NCBI GenBank assembly: GCA_035701825.1
Contig: DASSRK010000050.1
Span: 1-24,039, forward strand
DNA: 24,039 nt
DNA from: CADEED01 sp035701825
Lineage (GTDB): Bacteria; Pseudomonadota; Gammaproteobacteria; Steroidobacterales; Steroidobacteraceae
Reading direction: 5' to 3'
Shown here one piece after another: positions 8,167 through 15,054 of the stretch (positions are counted from its first letter, which is position 1; the number at the start of each line of letters is the position of its first letter). The notes below the pieces were generated by a model. The model had not been told where the DNA came from and did no database searches. It saw only the letters and a program-made list of their open reading frames with translations. Made by a program: the position numbers and the translations under genes.

Positions 8167-8658
8167 TCAGGCTTTGCGGGACGCCTTGGTGATCACCACG
8201 TCGTCCGCCGGCACGTTCTGGTGGCCGGCGCGATTGGTGGTCGCAACCTTGGCGATCTTGTCGACCACGTCCATGCCCGAGGTGACCGTGCCGAACACCG
8301 CATAGCCGTAGTTGGCCGGGCCGGTGTGATCGAGGAAGTCGTTGTCGACGAGGTTGATGAAGAACTGCGACGTGGCGCTGTCGACCACGTTGGTGCGCGC
8401 CATGGCGAGCGTGCCGCGCAGGTTCTTCTTGCCGTTGGTCGCTTCGTTCTTGATCGGCGCCTTGTTCTTCTTCTGCTTCATGCCGGGCTGGAAGCCGCCG
8501 CCCTGGATCATGAAGCCATCCATCACGCGATGGAAAATGAGACCGTCGTAGAAACCTTCATCGACGTAGTCCTGGAAATTCTTCGCCGAGATCGGCGCTT
8601 CCTTCTCGAACAGCTCGACTTCGAAATTGCCGAGCGACGTTTCAAACACAATGGACAC
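8167..8658 (-). CDS. ppiB: Peptidyl-prolyl cis-trans isomerase, cyclophilin type (cytosolic)
   Basis: The 163-aa product lacks a signal peptide and corresponds to the small cytosolic cyclophilin PpiB, which catalyses proline cis-trans isomerisation during folding. Signature segments are present: FHRVMDGFMIQGG (catalytic Arg and hydrophobic pocket), LAMARTNVVDSATSQFFINL and YAVFGTVTSGMDVVDKI. Translation starts at GTG (8658-8656). Its GGAGGT Shine-Dalgarno, 9 nt upstream, contains the TAA stop codon of prmC, so termination of prmC places ribosomes on the ppiB start site and the two are translationally linked. Confidence 0.97.
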   Translation of the reverse strand: MSIVFETSLGNFEVELFEKEAPISAKNFQDYVDEGFYDGLIFHRVMDGFMIQGGGFQPGMKQKKNKAPIKNEATNGKKNLRGTLAMARTNVVDSATSQFFINLVDNDFLDHTGPANYGYAVFGTVTSGMDVVDKIAKVATTNRAGHQNVPADDVVITKASRKA

Positions 8659-8665
8659 GAATTGA

Positions 8666-9490
8666 TTACCTCCAGCGACCTTCGGTCACGCGCTCGTGCC
8701 CGGCCAGATCGCGGTGCGAGGTTACGTGAGCGAAGCCACGCGCCACAAGCGCATCACACAGGGATTTTCCCTGGTCCGTGCCATGCTCGAGCACCAGCCA
8801 GCCGCCCGGCTCGAGGTGGTCCGGGGCGCCATTAATAAGAGTGGCCAGCGCGCCCAGGCCATCCCCTCCGGGCGTGAGGGCCAGCCGCGGTTCGTGGCGC
8901 AGGCCATCGCCCTGGAGCACCGGGTCGTCGCCCGCGATGTAGGGCGGGTTGCTGGCGATGGCATCGAAGCGCCGCTGCGCGCAGGGCGCAAACCAGTCGC
9001 CGGAAAGCCACTCGATCCGGCCCGGCACCAGCCGCTCTCCATTGCGACGCGCCACGGCGAGCGCGTCCGCGGACAGGTCGCTGGCCGTCACGCGCCAGCG
9101 CGGCCGTTCGTGTGCGAGCGCGATGGCGATGGCGCCGGAGCCGGTGCCGAGGTCGGCGACCCGTGCAACCTCGGCCGAGATGTGCGCGAGCACGCGCTCG
9201 ACCACCAGCTCGGTTTCCGGTCGCGGCACCAGCACCGCCGGGCTCACCTCGAGCTCCAGCGACCAGAATTCGCGCCGTCCGAGAAGATAGGCCACCGGCT
9301 CGCCGGCGGCGCGCCGGGCGCAGTCGGCGGCGAAGCGCGCCGCGATCTCGGGCGGCACCGGGTCGTGGGCCAGGGCCGCCAGCTGGGCGCGCGAGCGCCG
9401 CCAGGCCGCGGCCAGCAGTATTTCCGCGTCGCGCCGCGCGATGTTGGCCGCCGCACGCTGCAAAAGCTGTTCGGTGTCACTGACTTGCAT
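8666..9490 (-). CDS. prmC: Release-factor glutamine N5-methyltransferase
   Basis: PrmC (HemK) methylates the glutamine of the GGQ motif in RF1 and RF2 using S-adenosylmethionine, raising peptide-release efficiency. The 274-aa product has the N-terminal helical substrate-recognition domain (residues 1-70), the EFWSLELEVSPAVLVPRPETE linker, the SAM-binding loop DLGTGSG at 113-119 and the catalytic NPPY at 181-184. Its substrate RF1 is encoded about 8.6 kb away at 18053-19147 on the same strand instead of next door, as in many gammaproteobacteria. GATAAT (minus strand, 9505-9500) lies 9 nt before the ATG, so the leader may be very short or absent. Confidence 0.97.
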   Translation of the reverse strand: MQVSDTEQLLQRAAANIARRDAEILLAAAWRRSRAQLAALAHDPVPPEIAARFAADCARRAAGEPVAYLLGRREFWSLELEVSPAVLVPRPETELVVERVLAHISAEVARVADLGTGSGAIAIALAHERPRWRVTASDLSADALAVARRNGERLVPGRIEWLSGDWFAPCAQRRFDAIASNPPYIAGDDPVLQGDGLRHEPRLALTPGGDGLGALATLINGAPDHLEPGGWLVLEHGTDQGKSLCDALVARGFAHVTSHRDLAGHERVTEGRWR

Positions 9491-9527
9491 CGAGTGGCGA
9501 TTATCCCTGAGTTACGGCGAGCATCGG

Positions 9528-9533
9528 TATCAT
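9528..9533 (+). promoter_or_regulatory. -10 element (TATCAT) for the membrane protein gene, leaderless geometry
   Basis: TATCAT is followed by exactly 7 nt and then the ATG at 9541, so transcription would start at or next to the A of the start codon. The alternative ATG at 9532 lies inside the hexamer and would not be transcribed from this promoter, which favours 9541 as the start. The -35 region is weak. The spacing is identical to that at the prfA and TPR starts. Confidence 0.5.
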
Positions 9534-9540
9534 GGCCCGC

Positions 9541-10362
9541 ATGAGCCGTGCGCAACCCCTCTCGCCACCGGCGGGCCTGCTGCCGCTGCCGCGGCCGCTG
9601 ATGACCGGTGAAGTGCTGGACGGCGGCTTCCGCCTGTTCCGCGCCGGTCTGTTGCGCTGCCTGCCGTACTCCGGGCTCGCGGTGCTGGCGCTGGAGCTGC
9701 CGTCGCTGTACGGCACGTTCTTCCGCGCGGCCCGCGGTGCGGACACGGATCGCTACGTGATGCTCGGCATCGCGATGTTGCTGGTCGTGGCGCTGCTCGG
9801 CTTGCTGACGGTGCGCCTGCATGCCCTCTCGCGCGGACTGAAACCGCGCCTGCGCAGCGAGCTGCGCGTGGTGCTGCGACGCTGGCCCTCGCAGCTGCTC
9901 GCCACGGCCATCGCCATGGGTTGCCCCGCGCTGCTGGTGGGCGTGGCCTGGATGATCAGCCCGGGCTCGCCGACGCCGTTGTTGCTGGTGCTGGAATTCC
10001 TGGTGATCTGGCCCTCCGCCTTCCTGGTGGCGACGCTGCCGGCATTCTGGTGCGACGGGCTCGGGCCGATCGCCGCCATCGCGCAGTCGCTGCGCGTCTC
10101 GCGGCGGCGCTTCTGGCGCATGGCCGGTGCCATCCTCGCCATCGGTTGCATCGTGCTGGTGTTCTTCGTGCTCGCGGCCATCGGCGTCGCGCTGTTGCTG
10201 CGGATCCTGGGCCGTGCCGACCTGTTCCTGATCGCGGCCATCGAGTCCATGGCGTGGCTGGTGGTGGGCGCCGTGGGCGTGCCGCTGCTGCTGTCGATGC
10301 TGATCGTCGCCTACGAGGACCTGAAATTGCGCGACGCGCAGCGGCGCGGGGTCGCGACGTGA
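9541..10362 (+). CDS. Polytopic membrane protein, first gene of the MoxR-DUF58 block
   Basis: The 273-aa product has about six predicted transmembrane segments (roughly residues 36-58, 72-93, 118-138, 145-168, 194-222, 228-258). An N-terminal LMTGEVLDGGFRLFR motif and a C-terminal ending LIVAYEDLKLRD resemble proteins with the 'glycerophosphoryl diester phosphodiesterase membrane domain', which contain no catalytic domain. No enzyme motif is visible and I assign no function. Its GTGA overlap with the DUF4129 gene, and its place at the head of the block, suggest it is part of the same membrane assembly. The ATG at 9541 is chosen over 9532 because of the TATCAT promoter. Confidence 0.8.
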   Translation: MSRAQPLSPPAGLLPLPRPLMTGEVLDGGFRLFRAGLLRCLPYSGLAVLALELPSLYGTFFRAARGADTDRYVMLGIAMLLVVALLGLLTVRLHALSRGLKPRLRSELRVVLRRWPSQLLATAIAMGCPALLVGVAWMISPGSPTPLLLVLEFLVIWPSAFLVATLPAFWCDGLGPIAAIAQSLRVSRRRFWRMAGAILAIGCIVLVFFVLAAIGVALLLRILGRADLFLIAAIESMAWLVVGAVGVPLLLSMLIVAYEDLKLRDAQRRGVAT

Positions 10363-11285
10363 AAACGTGGTGGCTGATCGCGCTTCTGTGGACAGGCGTG
10401 GCGTACGCCGAGGATCCGGCGCTGCGCATCATCGACGAATGCCGCGCGCGCCTCGATTCCGCCACCGACCTCGGCATCGAACGCGTGAAGCGACGCTGCC
10501 CCGAGCTCATGCCGGCAATCGAGAAGGCGCCGTGGCGCAACCTGCTGCCCCAGGGCTTCGGCCAGCGCAAGGAAGAAATCTCCGCCGAGAGCCTGCGCGT
10601 GCTGGCGGAGCTGGTGCGTCACACCACGGATGCCGGTGCGCAGCGCGCGAGCCCCGATACGAAGGCGCTCGAGCCCATCCTCTCCGAGCTCGGCGCGCAG
10701 CACAAACCGGGCATCACGCGCTGGGAGCGGTTCAAGCGCTGGCTGCAGGAGAAGTTCGAGAAGCGCGACCGTCCCGACAGGCCGGGCTGGCTGGACAAGC
10801 TGCGCAGCGAGCTGCGCACCAGCGAAGGGGTGGCGCGCCTCATCAATTACCTCGGCTATGCCATGCTCTTCGCGCTGGTGCTCTACGTCATCTGGTCGGA
10901 GCTGCGCGCGTTGGGGCTGTTCGGCGGCGTGCGCCGCGCCGCGCGCCGCGCCGAGGCGGCCGAGTGGCGCCGTCGCCTGATGCTGGCGGACGTGTTCGAG
11001 GCGCCACTCGCCGAGCGGCCCGGCATGCTGCTCAAGTTGTTAGGGGAGGCGCTGGTGCGCTCACGGCGCCTGCCCGCGGCCGACGGCCTCACCGCGAGCG
11101 CGCTGGTGCGCAAGGCCGAGATCGAGCTGGAGGCGGATCGCGCCGCGCTGGCGCGCGTGGCCGGCACCGCCGAGCAGTTGCGCTACGGCTCGCAGGCGCC
11201 GGGCGACGAGGCGCTGGAAGGCGCGGTCACGACGGCGCGCGAGCTGCTCGGCAAGTTCTCGCACCCGCCGGGGAAGAGGGCCTGA
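10359..11285 (+). CDS. DUF4129 domain-containing membrane protein
   Basis: The 308-aa product starts at GTG 10359, overlapping the previous stop by 4 bp, and begins with a cleavable signal (MKTWWLIALLWTGVAYA, cut before EDP). Residues ~20-155 form an exported helical domain rich in charged residues. One transmembrane segment follows near residues 160-183 (NYLGYAMLFALVLYVIW), and the C-terminal ~110 residues are the DUF4129 domain, ending in AEQLRYG. DUF4129 genes recur beside MoxR, DUF58 and DUF4350 genes in many bacteria, but no biochemical role is established. Leu228-Gly229 are encoded within a TTGTTAGG octamer with the rare TTA codon. Confidence 0.85.
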   Translation: MKTWWLIALLWTGVAYAEDPALRIIDECRARLDSATDLGIERVKRRCPELMPAIEKAPWRNLLPQGFGQRKEEISAESLRVLAELVRHTTDAGAQRASPDTKALEPILSELGAQHKPGITRWERFKRWLQEKFEKRDRPDRPGWLDKLRSELRTSEGVARLINYLGYAMLFALVLYVIWSELRALGLFGGVRRAARRAEAAEWRRRLMLADVFEAPLAERPGMLLKLLGEALVRSRRLPAADGLTASALVRKAEIELEADRAALARVAGTAEQLRYGSQAPGDEALEGAVTTARELLGKFSHPPGKRA

Positions 11286-12667
11286 TGCGCGAGCGCGGCG
11301 TCACCTTCCTGCTCGCGCTCGGCGCGCTGGCCGCGTTCTATGCGCTGTGGATGCAGCCGCTGCCGGACCTCGGCGATGACGCCCATTCGGCGCGTCCCAC
11401 CAGCAACGAGCGGCGCGGCAATGGCTACTCGGCGCTGCGCGACTGGCTGCAGGCGTCGCACGTGGACGTGCGTTCATGGCGCGAGCGCTATACCGCGCTG
11501 CCCGACGCCAATCTCATGCCGCGCGGCAACCTGCTGGTGCTCACGCTGCCCGGGGTCGAGGGATTCAAGCACGCCGAGTTCAGCGCGCTCGACAAGTGGG
11601 TGCGCCGGGGCAACACACTCCTCATCAATGCGGCGCTGCTCGACCAGCCGGCCTGGGCATCCGGCTACGAATCGGGCGTGCTCGTCGACGTGGAATCGCT
11701 GACCTCGGTGGAATTCGAAACGACCAAGGCACGCGACGAGCGCCTGGACGACACGCCGCTGTCGCAGCGCGTGCGCGAGGCGGATGCGCGCGAAGCCGAG
11801 CGGAACAAGGGCAAGAATGGCAAGAATGGCAAGAACGCCACGGACGAGGACGAAGACACGGAAGATGCCACCGTGCAGGCCTACGAAGCGCCCGAGAAGA
11901 TCGAGCTGCACGCGACCGGGCCGCATGCGCTGCTCGAGGGCGTGAAGACCCTCGGCCTCGAAACCGACTTCGAGCCCAAGGAGTGGTCACTGCGCATGCC
12001 CTACGACAATTTCGTGTTCACGCTGGCGCGCACCGGGAGCGGCGAGGGCGCCGTGTTCGAGCAGCGGCTCGGCGCGGGACGCATCATCACGGTGGCCGGC
12101 GGCACGCTGTTCTCGAACCGCGGTCTCGGCAACGACGACAACGCGCGCTTCTTCGCGAACCTGGTGGGCATCGCGGTCGCGCCCGACGGCGCGGTGCTGT
12201 TCGACGACCTGCGCCAGGGTGTCTCGGCGAGCTACAACCCGGCGCGCTTCTACGAGGATGCGCGGCTGTGGAAGACCGTGGGCATCCTGCTCGCGCTGTG
12301 GTTCGTGTGGGTGCTCGGCAGCACGCGGCTGCGCGTGCCGCCCGCGCCGGCGCCCGATCCTTCCGAGGCCGAGCTGGTGCGCAAGGCGGGCGGTCTGATC
12401 GTGCGCACCGTGGACTCGTGGAACGCGGCGCTGACGCTGTTCGACCAGTTCTTCGTGCGCGTGTCGCGCACCATGCGCGGCGCCACCGGCGCCCAGGCGC
12501 CCGAGCGCGGCGAGTTGTGGCAGTGGATAGAACGCCATGCCGCCATCCCGCCGCAGGAGCTCGACCAGGTCAAGGCGTGGTACGCCGACGCGCATTCCTC
12601 GCGCAAGGTGCCACTGGTGGATCTGCAGAACCTACTCGACAAAACGGAGCGACGACTCAGAACATGA
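11285..12667 (+). CDS. DUF4350 domain-containing membrane protein
   Basis: The 460-aa product has an N-terminal anchor (residues ~7-25), then an extracytoplasmic DUF4350 region opening with NGYSALRDWLQASHVDVRSW and NLLVLTLPG, a Rossmann-like, glutamine-amidotransferase-shaped fold by family knowledge. A second transmembrane segment lies near residues 338-352 (VGILLALWFVWVLGS), followed by a cytoplasmic ~100-residue tail. An unusual Lys/Gly/Asn then Asp/Glu-rich insert (residues ~170-200) contains three GKN repeats. The ATG overlaps the DUF4129 stop by one base and the stop overlaps the moxR ATG. In this family DUF4350 proteins are thought to partner MoxR-DUF58 modules; the role is unknown. 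Confidence 0.82.
   Translation: MRERGVTFLLALGALAAFYALWMQPLPDLGDDAHSARPTSNERRGNGYSALRDWLQASHVDVRSWRERYTALPDANLMPRGNLLVLTLPGVEGFKHAEFSALDKWVRRGNTLLINAALLDQPAWASGYESGVLVDVESLTSVEFETTKARDERLDDTPLSQRVREADAREAERNKGKNGKNGKNATDEDEDTEDATVQAYEAPEKIELHATGPHALLEGVKTLGLETDFEPKEWSLRMPYDNFVFTLARTGSGEGAVFEQRLGAGRIITVAGGTLFSNRGLGNDDNARFFANLVGIAVAPDGAVLFDDLRQGVSASYNPARFYEDARLWKTVGILLALWFVWVLGSTRLRVPPAPAPDPSEAELVRKAGGLIVRTVDSWNAALTLFDQFFVRVSRTMRGATGAQAPERGELWQWIERHAAIPPQELDQVKAWYADAHSSRKVPLVDLQNLLDKTERRLRT
11810..11836 (+). repeat. Three in-frame 9-bp tandem repeats (GGCAAGAAY) in the DUF4350 gene
   Basis: Three consecutive GGCAAGAAT/C units encode GKN-GKN-GKN at residues 176-184, directly before an Asp/Glu-rich run. 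The unit length is a multiple of three, so copy-number change would leave the frame intact. It sits in the hydrophilic insert of the exported domain and is likely a linker prone to slippage. Confidence 0.85.
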
Positions 12668-13614
12668 ACACCACGGTCGCAACTTTCGAACAATCGGTCC
12701 AGCGCGAACTGGCACGCACTATCGTGGGAGCCGAGGACGTGGTCCGGGCGCTGTGCATCGCGCTGATCGCGCGCGGCCACGTGCTGGTGCAGGGGCCGCC
12801 CGGACTCGGCAAGACATTGCTCGCCAAGACACTGGCGCGCGTGCTCGGCGGCGAATTCAAGCGCGTGCAGGGCACCGCGGACCTCATGCCCAGCGACATC
12901 GTCGGCACGCACGTGTTCGACTCCTCGAAGAACGAATTCGTGTTCAGGCGCGGCCCACTGTTCGCCGACGTGCTGCTGGTGGACGAGATCAACCGCACGG
13001 GGCCGAAGACCCAGTCGGCGCTGCTCGAGGCCATGGAAGAGCGCCACGTCTCCTCGGAGAACGACAGCTTCAGCCTGCCCGAGGATTTCCTGGTGCTGGC
13101 CACGCAGAACCCGCGCGATTTCGAGGGCACCTATCCACTGCCCGAGTCGCAGCTCGACCGCTTCATGCTGCGCATCGACATGAGTTACCCGGAGCGCGCG
13201 GCGGAGGGCGAGGTGTTGCGCCGCTACGGCACCGAGCTCGAGGCGCGCGAGGCCATTCCCGCCGACATCGGCGGCATCGACCGCGCGCTGCTGCACCAGG
13301 CGCGCGCGGCGGCGAGCGCGCTGCACGTCTCCGAGGCGCTCTCCGATTACGTGCTGGACCTGGCGCGCGCCACGCGCGAGCACCCGCGCGTGGCGCTCGG
13401 CCTGTCCACCCGCGGCGCGCTGGCGCTGCTGCGCGCGGCGCGCGTGCACGCCGGACTGCGCAACGGCGATTTCGTCGCGGCCGACGACGTGCAGGCCGTG
13501 GCGCGATGGGTCATGGCGCATCGGCTGGTGCTCAAGCCCGAGGCCGCGCTGGATGGCGATACGGATCTCGGCGTGGTGGGCGCCATCCTCGAAGCGACAC
13601 CGGTCCCGAGATGA
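12664..13614 (+). CDS. MoxR-family AAA+ ATPase
   Basis: The 316-aa product is a full-length MoxR protein, an AAA+ ATPase of the helix-2-insert clade that acts as a chaperone-like remodeler with von Willebrand-type partners. Visible motifs: Walker A GPPGLGKT at 44-51, Walker B LLVDEIN at 104-110, sensor 1 in ATQNP with N149, an arginine-finger candidate R166 in LDRF, and the C-terminal lid with STRGALALLRAAR. All catalytic residues are intact. It overlaps the DUF4350 stop by 4 bp and the DUF58 gene starts 10 nt downstream. MoxR with a neighbouring DUF58 protein is the conserved core of such clusters; the target here is unknown. Confidence 0.95.
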   Translation: MNTTVATFEQSVQRELARTIVGAEDVVRALCIALIARGHVLVQGPPGLGKTLLAKTLARVLGGEFKRVQGTADLMPSDIVGTHVFDSSKNEFVFRRGPLFADVLLVDEINRTGPKTQSALLEAMEERHVSSENDSFSLPEDFLVLATQNPRDFEGTYPLPESQLDRFMLRIDMSYPERAAEGEVLRRYGTELEAREAIPADIGGIDRALLHQARAAASALHVSEALSDYVLDLARATREHPRVALGLSTRGALALLRAARVHAGLRNGDFVAADDVQAVARWVMAHRLVLKPEAALDGDTDLGVVGAILEATPVPR

Positions 13615-13624
13615 AGAGATAGCC

Positions 13625-14923
13625 ATGCACTTCGCCGTCCGCGGTTACCTGCTGGTCGCGCTGACCGCCTTGCTGGCGATCGCCGGCACGTGGGCGGACG
13701 ATTCGAACCTCGCCGGGCTGTGGCTGGTCCCGGTTTTCCTGCTGCTCGCGGGTCTCGCCATCGAAGCCTGGTACCTGCGCGGCACGCGGCTCACGGTGAG
13801 CATGCGCGTCGACGCGCGCCTCAAGCTCGGACGGCGCGTGCGCGCCGCGTTCGCGTTCGCGCACAACCGGGGGCGCGAGCTGCGGCTGCAATACGCGCGC
13901 GTGCTGCCGCCGGCGCTGCGCCAGTCCGACGAGGTGCGCGAGATCGACCTCGAGCCGGATGAAGAGACGCGCGACGCCATCGAACTCATGCCGCTGCGCC
14001 TCGGTGCCGGGCGCTTCGAGGCCGTGCCGGCGAGATTGTTAGGCAGGTTCGCGCTGGCCTGGTGGCCGCGCACGCTGCCGCAGGAGGCGCGCTTCACGGT
14101 CGCGCCCGATACGCTGGCGCGCGGCGCGCGGCCCACCGCCGGTGAATCGGCCGGCGAAACGCCGCGGCGCCTGCCCGGGGTCGGCGTCGAGCTGCTGCAA
14201 TTGCGCGACTACGTGAGCGGTGACGCGCTCTCGCGCATCGACTGGAAGGCCACCGCGCGGCGCGGTTCGCTGGTGTCGCGCGAATACAGCGAAGCGCAGC
14301 ACCTCGAGATCCTCGTGGTCATCGACGCCAGCCGCGCCAGCCGCGTGCGCGCCGGCGATCTCGACCGCCTCGGCCTGTACGCCAATGTCGCGGCGCGGCT
14401 CGCCGAGCATGCCGTGACCGCCGAGGATCGCGTCGGCATGCTGGTGTACGCCGAGCGCACGCTCGCCGCGTGCCTGCCGGATCGCGGCGTGCGCGCCGTC
14501 ACGCGGCTGCGGCACGCGCTCGAAGTGCTGGAAACACAGCGCGGTGAACCCGATCCGGTCGCGGCCGCCATCGAAGTGCGCCGCATGCTGCGGCATCGCG
14601 GCCTGGTCGTGTGGCTCACCGATCTCGCCGAGCCGGCGCGCAACGACCAACTACTTCAGGCGGTGAAGGCGCTGGTACCCCGGCATCTGCCCATCATCGC
14701 GGCACCGGACGCCGCGGAAATCACGCGGCTGGCCGAAGCGCCGGCGAAGGAATGGCGCGATCCCGGGGTCGCCATCGCGGCGCGCGCGCATCGCGAGCGC
14801 GCGCAGCTGCAGGTGGCGACGCTGCGGCAGCGGGGCGTGGTGGTGCTGAATGAGCCCGACGACAAGCTGGACCAGGCCGTGCTGGACGCGTATCTCAGGT
14901 TGCGGCGGCGACGGAGAGTCTGA
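13625..14923 (+). CDS. DUF58 domain-containing protein (degenerate vWA-like MIDAS)
   Basis: The 432-aa product has two N-terminal hydrophobic segments (residues ~8-45) followed by a beta-rich region and the DUF58 signature LRDYVSGDALSRIDWKATAR with SREYSEAQ. The following domain is von Willebrand A-like: VVIDASRASRV at ~231-241 aligns with a MIDAS loop. D234 and S236 are present but position 238 is Ala instead of the second Ser of DxSxS, so metal binding may be altered. The ATG at 13625 lies 10 nt after moxR. DUF58 proteins are the presumed partners or substrates of MoxR ATPases. One Leu-Leu-Gly (TTGTTAGG at 14036) uses the rare TTA codon. Confidence 0.9.
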   Translation: MHFAVRGYLLVALTALLAIAGTWADDSNLAGLWLVPVFLLLAGLAIEAWYLRGTRLTVSMRVDARLKLGRRVRAAFAFAHNRGRELRLQYARVLPPALRQSDEVREIDLEPDEETRDAIELMPLRLGAGRFEAVPARLLGRFALAWWPRTLPQEARFTVAPDTLARGARPTAGESAGETPRRLPGVGVELLQLRDYVSGDALSRIDWKATARRGSLVSREYSEAQHLEILVVIDASRASRVRAGDLDRLGLYANVAARLAEHAVTAEDRVGMLVYAERTLAACLPDRGVRAVTRLRHALEVLETQRGEPDPVAAAIEVRRMLRHRGLVVWLTDLAEPARNDQLLQAVKALVPRHLPIIAAPDAAEITRLAEAPAKEWRDPGVAIAARAHRERAQLQVATLRQRGVVVLNEPDDKLDQAVLDAYLRLRRRRRV

Positions 14924-15010
14924 TGAGAAAGTTGCCGACGGCGGGCTGGAGTCGTGGGAAATCATGCAGATCGCCGAGTAGTTGGGCGCCGCGCGGATGA
15001 AATCAGCCTT

Positions 15011-15047
15011 GGCCACGGCGGCGTCGATGTCGACGCGCGCCGTGGCC
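15011..15047. terminator. Long GC hairpin between convergent genes (possible bidirectional terminator)
   Basis: The arms 15011-15027 and 15030-15047 pair over 17 bp with a single unpaired G in the right arm. The hairpin fills much of the 131-bp gap between the DUF58 stop (14923) and the stop of the minus-strand propeller gene (15055). Neither side has a convincing T-run, so it is not a textbook intrinsic terminator. Position and stability argue that it blocks read-through in both directions. Confidence 0.6.
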
Positions 15048-15054
15048 GGCGATC

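Noticed and set aside
12250..13626. Long open frame antisense to moxR and the DUF4350 end
   Set aside because: The translated product is His/Arg/Ala-rich with no motif, and the plus strand holds intact moxR. GC-rich codon bias keeps the antisense frame open.
14923..15000. 25-codon plus-strand frame whose ATG overlaps the DUF58 stop (TGATG)
   Set aside because: The coupling is tempting, but the peptide has no recognisable features, no membrane segment and runs toward the terminator hairpin. Chance is the simpler reading.
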